A stretch of DNA of 64,000 bases from Streptomyces sp. B3I8 (GTDB lineage: Bacteria; Actinomycetota; Actinomycetes; Streptomycetales; Streptomycetaceae): the NCBI RefSeq assembly GCF_030816915.1, contig NZ_JAUSYN010000002.1, positions 5,345,501 through 5,409,500 of the forward strand, written 5' to 3'. The notes below the pieces were generated by a model. The model did not search any database, was not told where the DNA came from, and saw only the letters and a program-made list of their open reading frames with translations. Shown piece after piece: positions 35,119 to 43,694 of the stretch. The position numbers and the translations under genes are program-made. Within the stretch, counting starts at the first letter, position 1; each line of letters begins with the position of its first letter.

Positions 35119-36495
35119 ATGCCCATGGGTCACACGGCCACCGCCGAGGCAGGCTCCGGCGGCCTGACAGCGACCGAGCACCGTTTGGCCAACGGTCTGC
35201 GCGTGGTGCTCTCCGAGGACCACCTGACCCCGGTCGCGGCGGTGTGCCTCTGGTACGACGTCGGCTCGCGACACGAGGTCGAGGGGCGCACCGGACTGGC
35301 CCACCTCTTCGAGCACCTGATGTTCCAGGGCTCCGGCCAGGTGAAGGGCAACGGCCACTTCGAACTGGTGCAGGGCGCCGGCGGCTCCCTCAACGGCACC
35401 ACGAGCTTCGAACGCACCAACTACTTCGAGACCATGCCCGCCCACCAGTTGGAGCTCGCCCTCTGGCTGGAGGCCGACCGCATGGGCTCCCTGCTGGCCG
35501 CCCTGGACGAGGAGTCCATGGAGAACCAGCGCGACGTCGTCAAGAACGAGCGCCGCCAGCGCTACGACAACGTCCCCTACGGCACCGCGTTCGAGAAGCT
35601 GACCGCGCTCGCCTACCCCGAGGGCCACCCCTACCACCACACCCCGATCGGCTCCATGGCGGACCTGGACGCGGCCACTCTGGAGGACGCCCGCGCGTTC
35701 TTCCGGACGTACTACGCGCCGAACAACGCCGTCCTGTCGATCGTCGGCGACATCGATCCGGAGCAGACGCTCGCCTGGGTCGAGAAGTACTTCGGCTCCA
35801 TCGCCTCGCACGACGGCAAGCCCGCCCCGCGCGACGGTTCGCTGCCCGACGTCATCGGGGAGCAGCTCCGCGAGGTCGTCGAGGAGGAGGTCCCCGCGCG
35901 TGCGCTGATGGCCGCCTACCGCCTCCCGGAGGACGGCACGCGCGCGGCGGACGCCGCCGACCTGGCCCTGACCGTGCTCGGCGGCGGCGAGTCCTCCCGG
36001 CTCTACAACCGCCTGGTCCGCCGCGACCGCACCGCCGTCGCCGCCGGCTTCGGTCTGCTCCGGCTGGCCGGGGCGCCCTCGCTGGGCTGGCTGGACGTGA
36101 AGACCTCCGGCGACGTCGAGGTGCCCGTCATCGAGGCGGCCGTCGACGAGGAGCTCGCCCGGTTCGCCGAGGAGGGCCCGACGGCCGAGGAGATGGAGCG
36201 CGCCCAGGCGCAGCTGGAGCGCGAGTGGCTGGACCGGCTCGGCACGGTCGCCGGCCGCGCCGACGAACTGTGCCGGTACGCCGTCCTGTTCGGCGACCCG
36301 CAGCTCGCCCTGACCGCCGTCCGGCGCGTTCTGGAGGTCACCCCCGAGGAGGTCCGCGACATCGCCCGGGCCCGGCTGCGGCCCGACAACCGCGCGGTGC
36401 TCGTCTACGAGCCGGTCGCGCCGACGGACTCCGAGGAGCCCGAAGGCACAGAAGCCGCCGAAGTCACCGACGAGAACGAGGAGTCGGCGAAGTGA
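35119..36495 (+). CDS. M16 zinc metallopeptidase, catalytic subunit
   Basis: This encodes 458 aa from ATG 35119 with GAAGGGA upstream. The inverted zinc motif HLFEH (residues 62-66) plus Glu144 in VVKNERRQRYDN provides the HxxEH...E site of pitrilysin/mitochondrial-processing-peptidase-like enzymes. Two M16 domains are visible; the second begins near EEEVPARALMAAYRLP. The neighbouring gene encodes a paralogue without the motif, so the active enzyme is probably a heterodimer. Cytoplasmic location is likely, since no signal peptide is seen. Confidence 0.92.
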   Translation: MPMGHTATAEAGSGGLTATEHRLANGLRVVLSEDHLTPVAAVCLWYDVGSRHEVEGRTGLAHLFEHLMFQGSGQVKGNGHFELVQGAGGSLNGTTSFERTNYFETMPAHQLELALWLEADRMGSLLAALDEESMENQRDVVKNERRQRYDNVPYGTAFEKLTALAYPEGHPYHHTPIGSMADLDAATLEDARAFFRTYYAPNNAVLSIVGDIDPEQTLAWVEKYFGSIASHDGKPAPRDGSLPDVIGEQLREVVEEEVPARALMAAYRLPEDGTRAADAADLALTVLGGGESSRLYNRLVRRDRTAVAAGFGLLRLAGAPSLGWLDVKTSGDVEVPVIEAAVDEELARFAEEGPTAEEMERAQAQLEREWLDRLGTVAGRADELCRYAVLFGDPQLALTAVRRVLEVTPEEVRDIARARLRPDNRAVLVYEPVAPTDSEEPEGTEAAEVTDENEESAK

Positions 36496-37880
36496 CCGAG
36501 CTCGCGACCATGGAATTCCACCCGCAGCCCTCGGCCGGCGAGGCCAAGCCCTGGGCGTTCCCCGCGCCCGAACGCGGCACCCTGGACAACGGCCTGACGC
36601 TGCTGCGCTGCCACCGCCCGGGCCAGCAGGTCGTCGCCGTCGAGGTGCTCCTCGACGCGCCCCTGGAGGCCGAGCCGCAAGGGCAGGAGGGCGTCGCCAC
36701 CCTCATGGCGCGCGCCTTCTCCGAGGGCACCGACAAGCACTCCGCCGAGGACTTCGCCGCCGAGCTGGAGCGCTGCGGCGCCACTCTCGACGCGCACGCC
36801 GACCACCCCGGCGTACGGCTCTCCCTGGAGGTGCCCGTCTCGCGGCTCGCCAAGGCGCTCGGTCTGCTCGCCGACGCGCTGCGCGCCCCCGCGTTCGACG
36901 ACGGCGAGATCGAGCGCCTGGTGCGCAACCGGCTCGACGAGATCCCGCACGAGACCGCCAACCCGGCCCGGCGCGCCGCGAAGGAGCTGTCCCGGCAGCT
37001 CTTCCCTGCGGACTCCCGCATGTCCCGGCCCCGTCAGGGCACCGAGGAGAGCGTCGCGGCCATCGACTCCGCCGCCGTACGCGCCTTCTACGAGCGGCAC
37101 GTACGGCCCGCCACGGCCACCGCGGTCGTCGTCGGCGACCTCACCGGCGTCGACCTGGACGCGCTCCTCGCGGACACGCTCGGCGCGTGGACCGGGGCGC
37201 CCGGACAGCCGCGCCCGGTGCCCTCGGTGACGGCCGACGACACCGGCCGCGTGATCGTCGTGGACCGCCCCGGAGCCGTCCAGACGCAGCTCCTCATCGG
37301 CCGCGTCGGGGCCGACCGGCACGACCGGGTGTGGCCCGCCCAGGTGCTCGGCACGTACTGCCTCGGCGGCACCCTCACCTCGCGGCTGGACCGTGTGCTG
37401 CGCGAGGAGAAGGGCTACACCTACGGAGTGCGCGCGTTCGCCCAGGTGTTGCGCTCCGCACCCGACGGAAGCGGTGCCGCGATGCTCGCCATCAGCGGCT
37501 CCGTCGACACGCCGAACACCGGTCCCGCGCTCGACGACCTGTGGAAGGTGCTGCGCACCCTCGCCGCCGAGGGCCTGACCGACGCCGAGCGCGATGTCGC
37601 CGTGCAGAACCTGGTGGGCGTCGCCCCGCTGAAGTTCGAGACCGCGGCCGCCGTCGCGAGCTCGCTCGCCGACCAGGTGGAGCAGCACCTGCCCGACGAC
37701 TACCAGGCGACGCTCTATCAGCAGCTCGCCGCCACCGGCACGGTGGAGGCGACGGCCGCCGTCGTCAACGCCTTCCCGCCCGACCGCCTGGTGACGGTCC
37801 TGGTGGGCGACGCCGCGCGGATCGCGGAGCCCGTACGGGCGCTGGGCATCGGCGAGGTCACCGTGGTGGCCGCCGAGTAG
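36492..37880 (+). CDS. M16 peptidase-like non-catalytic subunit
   Basis: This encodes 462 aa from GTG 36492, overlapping the upstream stop by 4 nt. The fold follows the M16 pattern (NGLTLLRCHRPGQQVVAVEVL, then GYTYGVRAFAQVLRSAPDGSG with the substrate-binding R/Y motif). Where HxxEH should stand, the sequence reads GVATLMARAFSEG, so zinc binding is lost. This matches the catalytic plus non-catalytic subunit arrangement of bacterial MPP-like peptidases. Translational coupling fits a 1:1 complex. Confidence 0.9.
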   Translation: MTELATMEFHPQPSAGEAKPWAFPAPERGTLDNGLTLLRCHRPGQQVVAVEVLLDAPLEAEPQGQEGVATLMARAFSEGTDKHSAEDFAAELERCGATLDAHADHPGVRLSLEVPVSRLAKALGLLADALRAPAFDDGEIERLVRNRLDEIPHETANPARRAAKELSRQLFPADSRMSRPRQGTEESVAAIDSAAVRAFYERHVRPATATAVVVGDLTGVDLDALLADTLGAWTGAPGQPRPVPSVTADDTGRVIVVDRPGAVQTQLLIGRVGADRHDRVWPAQVLGTYCLGGTLTSRLDRVLREEKGYTYGVRAFAQVLRSAPDGSGAAMLAISGSVDTPNTGPALDDLWKVLRTLAAEGLTDAERDVAVQNLVGVAPLKFETAAAVASSLADQVEQHLPDDYQATLYQQLAATGTVEATAAVVNAFPPDRLVTVLVGDAARIAEPVRALGIGEVTVVAAE

Positions 37881-37902
37881 CCCGCGCCGCGCGTGAGGTG
37901 GG

Positions 37903-37939
37903 GGAGGCCCCGGTGACGTGTCATGTCACCGGGGCCTCC
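37903..37939 (+). terminator. Hairpin terminator after the M16 operon
   Basis: GGAGGCCCCGGTGAC (37903-37917) and its perfect complement (37925-37939) form a 15-bp stem with a 7-nt loop, 23 bp after the stop codon. Confidence 0.85.
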
Positions 37940-38114
37940 GTTCACCCGCAGGTGCCCACCCGCGGGCTCGAATTCGTCCGTATTGCCATGGGAGATGGCG
38001 CTTCGCACGTGTGGGATACGCAACAAAAACGTGACCTCGTTTGCCCGCTGAAACGGCGTCCGCTTAGCGTCTTCCCGGCTGTCCGTCAGGCAGCGCGCCG
38101 CATCCGCGGCAGCG

Positions 38115-38258
38115 GGCAGCCATCGCCGAGTCCCCGTACGGCGCGAGCCAGGGGAGCCGGGGACCCATGTCCCTGGGGTGAATCGGACACCCCCATGAAG
38201 GGTGTCCGTAGGAGACCTTCCTGCTCCGAACCCGTCAGCTAACCCGGTAGGCGAGAGG
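38115..38258 (+). promoter_or_regulatory. ydaO-type c-di-AMP riboswitch
   Basis: The leader of the M23 peptidase gene contains the conserved ydaO blocks in order: CATCGCCGAGTCCC (about 38121), GGGGAGCCGGGGACCCA (38151-38167), CTGGGGTGAATCGG (38173-38186), and CCGAACCCGTCAGCTAACCC (38226-38245) followed by GGTAGGCG. Such riboswitches bind cyclic di-AMP and control cell-wall hydrolase genes in actinobacteria, normally switching expression off when the ligand is high. It ends about 25 bp before the ATG, with GGAAAGGAC as ribosome site. Confidence 0.9.
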
Positions 38259-38280
38259 GAAGGAAAGGACGACCCCCTAC

Positions 38281-39039
38281 ATGGCGTTCACCCGCGCCCC
38301 CGGGAAGCACCGCCGCGCCGATCGCTCGAAGCGCACGACGACCGGCGCCGTGGGCGTCGCGGCACTCGCGACCACCGGCGTCGTCGGCACCCTGGCCGCC
38401 CCCGCGTTCGCCGCCGAACCGCCCGCCTCGGTCGGGCAGACCGGACTCCTGAAGGCCGCCGGTATCGGCGAGAGCGTCGCCGCGCGGATCGACGCCCAGG
38501 CCCTGGCCCAGGAGAAGGCCGCCGCACGCAAGGAGGCCGAGGAGGCCGCGCGCAAGGAGGCCGCCGAGCAGGCGAAGCGGGCGCACGAGGCCAAGGAGCG
38601 CGCCGCCCGCGAGGCCGAGCGCAAGCGGCTCAACACGTTCGTCGCGCCGATCGCGGGCTCCTACGTCTCCACCGGCTACCAGGCCAGCAGCTCCCTGTGG
38701 TCCTCCGGCAGCCACACCGGCATCGACTTCCACGCCGCCACCGGCACCTCCGTGCACGCCGTCGGCGTCGGCACCGTCGTGGAGACGGGCTGGGGCGGGG
38801 CGTACGGCAACCAGATCGTCATCAAGATGAACGACGGCACCTTCACCCAGTACGGCCACCTGTCGTCCATCGGCGTCACGGTGGGCCAGCAGGTCACCGC
38901 CGGACAGCAGATCGGCCTGTCCGGCGCGACCGGCAACGTCACCGGCCCGCACCTGCACTTCGAGGCCCGTACGAGCCCGGAGTACGGCTCGGACATCGAC
39001 CCGGTGGCGTACCTGCGCGGCCACGGTGTCAACGTCTGA
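38281..39039 (+). CDS. Secreted M23 (LytM) cell-wall endopeptidase
   Basis: This encodes a 252-aa precursor. A long actinobacterial signal peptide ends near AAPAFAAE (about residue 45). A charged coiled coil of Ala/Glu/Lys/Arg runs from about 68 to 117. The M23 domain has zinc ligands His145 and Asp149 (SHTGIDF) and His224/His226 (GPHLHFE). It should cleave peptidoglycan cross-bridges during growth or germination. The c-di-AMP riboswitch upstream links its synthesis to osmotic and developmental state. Confidence 0.93.
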   Translation: MAFTRAPGKHRRADRSKRTTTGAVGVAALATTGVVGTLAAPAFAAEPPASVGQTGLLKAAGIGESVAARIDAQALAQEKAAARKEAEEAARKEAAEQAKRAHEAKERAAREAERKRLNTFVAPIAGSYVSTGYQASSSLWSSGSHTGIDFHAATGTSVHAVGVGTVVETGWGGAYGNQIVIKMNDGTFTQYGHLSSIGVTVGQQVTAGQQIGLSGATGNVTGPHLHFEARTSPEYGSDIDPVAYLRGHGVNV

Positions 39040-39097
39040 CGTACACGTACACGTCCCGCTCCACTTGCCTGCCCGCCTTCCCGCTCGCCCGCACGTG

Positions 39098-39127
39098 ACG
39101 GCCCCGGCTCACCGAAGCCGGGGCCGT
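39098..39127 (+). terminator. Hairpin terminator after the M23 gene
   Basis: ACGGCCCCGGCT (39098-39109) and AGCCGGGGCCGT (39116-39127) form a 12-bp perfect stem with a 6-nt loop, followed by a T-rich stretch (TTCCGGTTTTG). Confidence 0.85.
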
Positions 39128-39266
39128 TCCGGTTTTGTTCCGCCGCTGGCCAAAAAATAACCATGAGCGGTATCTCGCCGTCGGAAATTCCCCTCGCCTG
39201 CAATAGAGTCGGTCGAGCAATGCGCCGGCCGACGGTGTTTGCACGGGAATCAGGCGGAGGTCGGAC

Positions 39267-39953
39267 ATGCGTATTCCGGCGCACTCGGTATGCACGGCGA
39301 TCCGCGAGGACATCGTCGCCGGTGTCCACGCGCGCGGCAGCCGGCTCACCGAGGAGGTGCTCGCCCGGCGCTACGGCGTCTCCCGCGTCCCCGTGCGCGA
39401 GGCGCTGCGCACGCTGGAGGCCGAGGGGTTCGTCGTCACCCGCCGGCACGCGGGCGCGTGCGTGGCCGAACCCGGCGCGCAGGAGGCCGCCGATCTGCTG
39501 GACATGCACGTCCTGCTGGAGCCGCTCGGTGCCGCCAGGGCCGCCCGGCGGCGCACCGAGGCGCATCTGAAGGTGCTGCGTGGCCTGGTCAGGCTGGGCA
39601 GGGAGCGGGCGGGCCGGGGCAACAGCGACGACCTGCGCTCCCTGGACGGCTGGTTCCACGACACGCTCGCCCAGGCCGCCGGGAGCCCTGCGCTGAGCAC
39701 CACGCTGGCCCAGCTGCGGCACAAGATCGCGTGGATGTACGTCACGGGGGAGCCGGCGGACCCGCTGACGGACTGGGCGGAACACGGCGCCGTCGTCGAC
39801 GCGATCGCCCGCGGCGACGGCGAACGCGCCCGCACCCTCACCGCCCTGCACACCGAGCGGTCGGCCGCGACGCACCGCCTCCGCCCCGCCGGACCGGTCA
39901 CCGCCGTGAGCACTTCGCAACAAGCCGTAAACATCACGGGCCCACGAAATTAA
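39267..39953 (+). CDS. GntR-family regulator with FCD domain
   Basis: This encodes 228 aa from ATG 39267 (GGAGG upstream). The winged helix (about 10-70) includes LTEEVLARRYGVSRVPVREALRTLEAEGFV. The helical FCD ligand domain follows (about 80-205) with the metal/ligand His and Asp pattern LDGWFHDTLAQAAG. It stands alone between the peptidase and HPr genes, so its target is not obvious. The last 25 residues are low-complexity. Confidence 0.9.
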   Translation: MRIPAHSVCTAIREDIVAGVHARGSRLTEEVLARRYGVSRVPVREALRTLEAEGFVVTRRHAGACVAEPGAQEAADLLDMHVLLEPLGAARAARRRTEAHLKVLRGLVRLGRERAGRGNSDDLRSLDGWFHDTLAQAAGSPALSTTLAQLRHKIAWMYVTGEPADPLTDWAEHGAVVDAIARGDGERARTLTALHTERSAATHRLRPAGPVTAVSTSQQAVNITGPRN

Positions 39954-40110
39954 CAGGGGCGGCGTACAAGTACAAAGAGATAATGCGGGGGGCGCGGCCG
40001 GGGAATCGAATTGCCGCCCCCTGTTCGCGTGGCCGCTGAATTCGCGGAACCCGGAGCGGAAAACGAGTACCGACACGCATACCGGCTGTCGGTCGCCGTA
40101 CGAACGCGTG

Positions 40111-40155
40111 CTCAGGGGTGCCCGTACCGCCCGTGGCCGTACGGGCGCCCCTGAG
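40111..40155. terminator. Bidirectional hairpin between GntR and HPr genes
   Basis: CTCAGGGGTGCCCGTAC (40111-40127) pairs with 40139-40155, 17 bp with a single G-T wobble and an 11-nt loop. It sits between convergent genes, 37 bp from the HPr stop. Confidence 0.75.
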
Positions 40156-40191
40156 TCACCGGCCCGCTTCCCGCAGACCCGAACCGCCGGT

Positions 40192-40473
40192 TCAGACCGT
40201 CTCGGGCAGTTCCTCGAGGCCGTCGGCGACGAGCTTGGCCAGGCGGTCGAGGGCCGCGTCCGCGCCCTCGGCGTCGGAGGCGAGGACGACCTCCTCGCCG
40301 CCCTGGACGCCCAGGCCGAGCACGGCCAGCATCGAGCCGGCGTTGACGGGGGCGGCGCCCGCCTTGGCGATCGTCACGGGAACGCCGGAGGCCGTGGCGG
40401 CCCGGACGAAGATGGAGGCGGGGCGGGCGTGGAGGCCCTCGGCCCAGCCGATGTTGACGCGGCGCTCAGCCAT
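40192..40473 (-). CDS. ptsH: HPr phosphocarrier of the sugar phosphotransferase system
   Basis: This encodes 93 aa from ATG 40473 with GAAGGG upstream. The active-site His15 lies in GLHARPAS. The regulatory-serine region reads NAGSMLAVLGLG (about residues 44-55). HPr takes phosphate from enzyme I and passes it to sugar-specific EIIA proteins. A continuous open frame extends upstream to 40797, but the conserved protein begins at MAERRVNIGW. The gene is divergent from the acetyltransferase gene. Confidence 0.95.
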   Translation of the reverse strand: MAERRVNIGWAEGLHARPASIFVRAATASGVPVTIAKAGAAPVNAGSMLAVLGLGVQGGEEVVLASDAEGADAALDRLAKLVADGLEELPETV

Positions 40474-40551
40474 GGTGATGCTGCCCTTCAGGTGTGCCAG
40501 GTTGTCTAGACCAGTGTTCCACAACGCCGGTCCCGGGCGGGAGGCCGGCCC

Positions 40552-40659
40552 GGTGGCCGGTTCGGCCGTCGGCTCGGTGGCCCGTTCGGTTGTCGCCTCC
40601 GTGGCCGCTTCAGTGGTCGGCGTGCCGATCGTCTCGGTGGCCGACTCGGTGATCGGATC
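40552..40659. repeat. Nine-unit degenerate 12-bp tandem repeat
   Basis: Nine consecutive 12-bp units related to GGTGGCCGNNTC run without interruption between ptsH and the acetyltransferase gene. Read on the minus strand in frame with ptsH they encode a Thr/Glu/Ala repeat (TESATET, TTEAATEATTERATEPT). The strict 12-nt period preserves an open frame on both strands. It is not part of the conserved HPr or acetyltransferase sequence. Its function is unknown. Confidence 0.75.
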
Positions 40660-40702
40660 CGGCCGCACGCCGATGTCGGACCCTCGCCGTACGCTGGGGC
40701 CC

Positions 40703-43609
40703 ATGCAGATCCCGTCGGACCGGCACGCGTACCCCGCCCACTGGGAGGCCGACGTGGTGCTGCGCGACGGCGGCACCGCGCGGATCCGGCCCATCACGGT
40801 CGACGACGCCGAGCACCTGATCAGCTTCTACGAACAGGTGTCCGACGAGTCGAAGTACTACCGCTTCTTCGCGCCGTACCCGCGGCTGTCCGCCAAGGAC
40901 GTCCACCGCTTCACCCACCACGACTTCGTGGACCGGGTGGGGCTCGCGGCCACGGTCGGCGGCGAGTTCATCGCCACCGTGCGGTACGACCGCATCGACG
41001 CCGACGGCCGGCCCGCCACCGGCCCGGCCGACGAGGCCGAAGTCGCCTTCCTGGTGCAGGACGCGCACCAGGGCCGGGGCGTCGCCTCCGCCCTCCTGGA
41101 GCACATCGCCGCGGTCGCCCGCGAGCGCGGCATCCGCCGCTTCGCCGCCGAGGTGCTGCCCGCCAACAGCCGCATGATCAAGGTGTTCACGGACGCCGGA
41201 TACACCCAGAAGCGCAGCTTCGAGGACGGCGTCGTCCGGCTGGAGTTCGACCTGGAGCCGACCGACCGCTCGCTGGCCGTGCAGCGCGCCCGGGAGCAGC
41301 GCGCCGAGGCACGCTCCGTGCACCGGCTGCTCGCGCCCGGCTCCGTCGCGGTCGTCGGCGTCGGCCGGGCGCCCGGCGGAGTGGGCCGCAGCGTGCTCGA
41401 CAACCTCAGGAACGCCGGTTTCACCGGCCGGCTGCACGCGGTCAACACGGCCTTCGCCGGCGACCTGAAGGACATCGACGGAGTCCCCGCGCACCGCTCC
41501 GTGCGCGAGATCGACGGACCGGTCGACCTCGCCGTCGTCGCCGTCTCCGCCGAGCGGGTCCCCGAGGTGGTCGCCGAGTGCGGCGAGCACGGCGTGCAGG
41601 GCCTGGTCGTCCTCTCCGCCGGGTACGCCGAGAGCGGCCCCGAGGGGCGCGAACGGCAGCGCGCGCTGGTGCGCCAGGCACGCACGTACGGCATGCGCAT
41701 CGTCGGCCCCAACGCCTTCGGCATCGTCAACACCTCGCCCGGGGTCCGCCTCAACGCCTCCCTCGCACCCGAGATGCCGCGCCCCGGCCGGATCGGCATG
41801 TTCGCCCAGTCCGGCGCCATCGGCATCGCCCTGCTCGCCCGGCTGCACCGCCGCGGCGGTGGGGTCACCGGGGTGACGGGCGGGTCGAGTGCGCCGAGTG
41901 CGCCGAATACCTCGAACCCGTCGGATGCGACAGGTGTCTCCGGTGTCTCGACGTTCGTCTCCGCAGGCAACCGCGCCGACGTCTCGGGCAACGACGTGCT
42001 CCAGTACTGGTACGACGACCCGGACACCGACGTCGCCCTCATGTACCTGGAGACCATCGGCAACCCCCGCAAGTTCACCCGGCTCGCCCGGCGCACCGCC
42101 GCCGTCAAGCCCCTGGTGGTGGTCCAGGGCGCCCGGCACGGCGGCACCCCCACCGGGCACGCGGTGCGGAGCACCCGGCTGCCGCACGCCACGGTGTCCG
42201 CGCTGCTGCGGCAGGCGGGCGTCATCCGGGTCGACACCATCACCGAACTGGTCGACGCCGGGCTGCTGCTCGCCCGGCAGCCGCTTCCGGCGGGCCCCCG
42301 GGTGGCCATCCTCGGCAACTCCGAGTCCCTGGGGCTGCTGACCTACGACGCGTGCCTGGCCGAGGGGCTGCGCCCGCTGCCGCCGCTCGACCTGACGACG
42401 GGCGCGAGCGCGGCGGACTTCCACGCCGCCCTGTCCCGCGCGCTGGCCGATCCCGCGTGCGACGCGGTGGTCGTCACGGCCATCCCCGCGGTGGGGGAGG
42501 GCGCGTCGGCGGACGCCGCACTGGCCGAGGCGCTCCGCTCCGCCACGGGCGAGGCACCCGCGAAGCCGGTCCTCGTCGTGCACGTGGAACTGGGCGGCCT
42601 GGCGGAGGCCCTCTCGGCGGCGGCCGGCACGGGCCCGCAACCGTCCCGCACCGCCCACGCTCCTCACACCGTCTCCGAGCCCCCCACCGCCTCCGGTCCC
42701 CGCACCGCCTCCGCGCCCCCCGGCGTCCCCGCACCCCTCGCAGGCTCCCGGCTCATCCCCGCCTATCCCGCCGCCGAGCGGGCCGTGCGGGCGCTCGCCG
42801 AGGCCGTGCGGTACGCCCAGTGGCGGCGGGAGTCGGCCGAGCCGGGACGGGTGCCCGAGTACGACGACATCGACGAGAAGGGCGCCGCCCGGCTCATCAC
42901 CCGGCTGCTCAGCGACGGCCAGGGACGCACCCTCGACCCCGACCGCACCTGCGACCTGCTCGCCGCCTACGGCATCCATGTGCACCGCGCGCTGCCCGCC
43001 CCCACCCCCGATGCCGCCGCCGAGGCCGCCCGGACCCTCGGCTACCCCGTAGCCCTCAAGGCCACCGCCCCGCACCTGCGCCACCGCGCCGACCTCGGCG
43101 GCGTCCGCCTCGACCTCGCCGACGAGGCCCAGCTGCGCCACGCGTACACGGAACTGACCGAACTGTTCGGCGGCCCCGGGGAACTGCGCCCCGTAGTGCA
43201 GGGCATGGCACCGCGCGGCGTCGACACCGTCGTACGGGCGGTGCTGGACCCGGCGGCCGGGGCCGTACTCTCCTTCGGGCTCGCCGGGGCCGCCTCCCAA
43301 CTCCTCGGCGACACCGCGCACCGGCTGGTCCCGGTCACCGACCGGGACGCCTCCTCGCTCGTCCGTGCGATCCGCACCGCACCGCTCCTGTTCGGCTGGC
43401 GCGGCTCGGCCCCGGTGGACACCCCGGCGCTGGAGGAGCTCATGCTGCGCCTGTCCCGCCTGGTCGACGACCACCCCGAGGTGGTCGCCGTCGCTCTCGA
43501 ACCGGTCGTGGTCGCCCCGCACGGTGCCGCCGTGCTCGGTGCCACCGTCCGCCTCGCACCCCCGCCCGCCCGCGACGACCTCGGCCCCCGCACCCTGCCG
43601 GTGTACTGA
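40703..43609 (+). CDS. Pat-type protein acetyltransferase: GNAT domain plus NDP-forming acyl-CoA synthetase
   Basis: This encodes 968 aa. ATG 40703 was chosen at the start of homology; an in-frame ATG 40673 is possible. The N-terminal GNAT domain (about 20-175) has QGRGVASALLEHIAAVARERG. The acyl-CoA synthetase (NDP-forming) modules follow: CoA-binding (VAVVGVGRAPGGVGRSVLDNL), flavodoxin-like, and a C-terminal ATP-grasp domain (about 730-960). This GNAT-first order is that of Streptomyces PatA, reversed relative to Salmonella Pat; such enzymes acetylate acetyl-CoA synthetase and other proteins. Two low-complexity insertions occur (about residues 391-420 and 646-690), probably disordered linkers. 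Confidence 0.9.
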   Translation: MQIPSDRHAYPAHWEADVVLRDGGTARIRPITVDDAEHLISFYEQVSDESKYYRFFAPYPRLSAKDVHRFTHHDFVDRVGLAATVGGEFIATVRYDRIDADGRPATGPADEAEVAFLVQDAHQGRGVASALLEHIAAVARERGIRRFAAEVLPANSRMIKVFTDAGYTQKRSFEDGVVRLEFDLEPTDRSLAVQRAREQRAEARSVHRLLAPGSVAVVGVGRAPGGVGRSVLDNLRNAGFTGRLHAVNTAFAGDLKDIDGVPAHRSVREIDGPVDLAVVAVSAERVPEVVAECGEHGVQGLVVLSAGYAESGPEGRERQRALVRQARTYGMRIVGPNAFGIVNTSPGVRLNASLAPEMPRPGRIGMFAQSGAIGIALLARLHRRGGGVTGVTGGSSAPSAPNTSNPSDATGVSGVSTFVSAGNRADVSGNDVLQYWYDDPDTDVALMYLETIGNPRKFTRLARRTAAVKPLVVVQGARHGGTPTGHAVRSTRLPHATVSALLRQAGVIRVDTITELVDAGLLLARQPLPAGPRVAILGNSESLGLLTYDACLAEGLRPLPPLDLTTGASAADFHAALSRALADPACDAVVVTAIPAVGEGASADAALAEALRSATGEAPAKPVLVVHVELGGLAEALSAAAGTGPQPSRTAHAPHTVSEPPTASGPRTASAPPGVPAPLAGSRLIPAYPAAERAVRALAEAVRYAQWRRESAEPGRVPEYDDIDEKGAARLITRLLSDGQGRTLDPDRTCDLLAAYGIHVHRALPAPTPDAAAEAARTLGYPVALKATAPHLRHRADLGGVRLDLADEAQLRHAYTELTELFGGPGELRPVVQGMAPRGVDTVVRAVLDPAAGAVLSFGLAGAASQLLGDTAHRLVPVTDRDASSLVRAIRTAPLLFGWRGSAPVDTPALEELMLRLSRLVDDHPEVVAVALEPVVVAPHGAAVLGATVRLAPPPARDDLGPRTLPVY

Positions 43610-43694
43610 ACCGGCAGGCCGAGGCCCCACCGCCCGTCGAAGCGGACCGACGAGCGGTGCTTCGCAGTGGGCGGGCCCCCGTAGGATGGACGTC

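Noticed and set aside
40192..40797. Extended HPr protein including the repetitive upstream frame
   Set aside because: HPr is a compact domain of about 90 residues beginning MAERRVNIGW, and the extension is low-complexity repeat.
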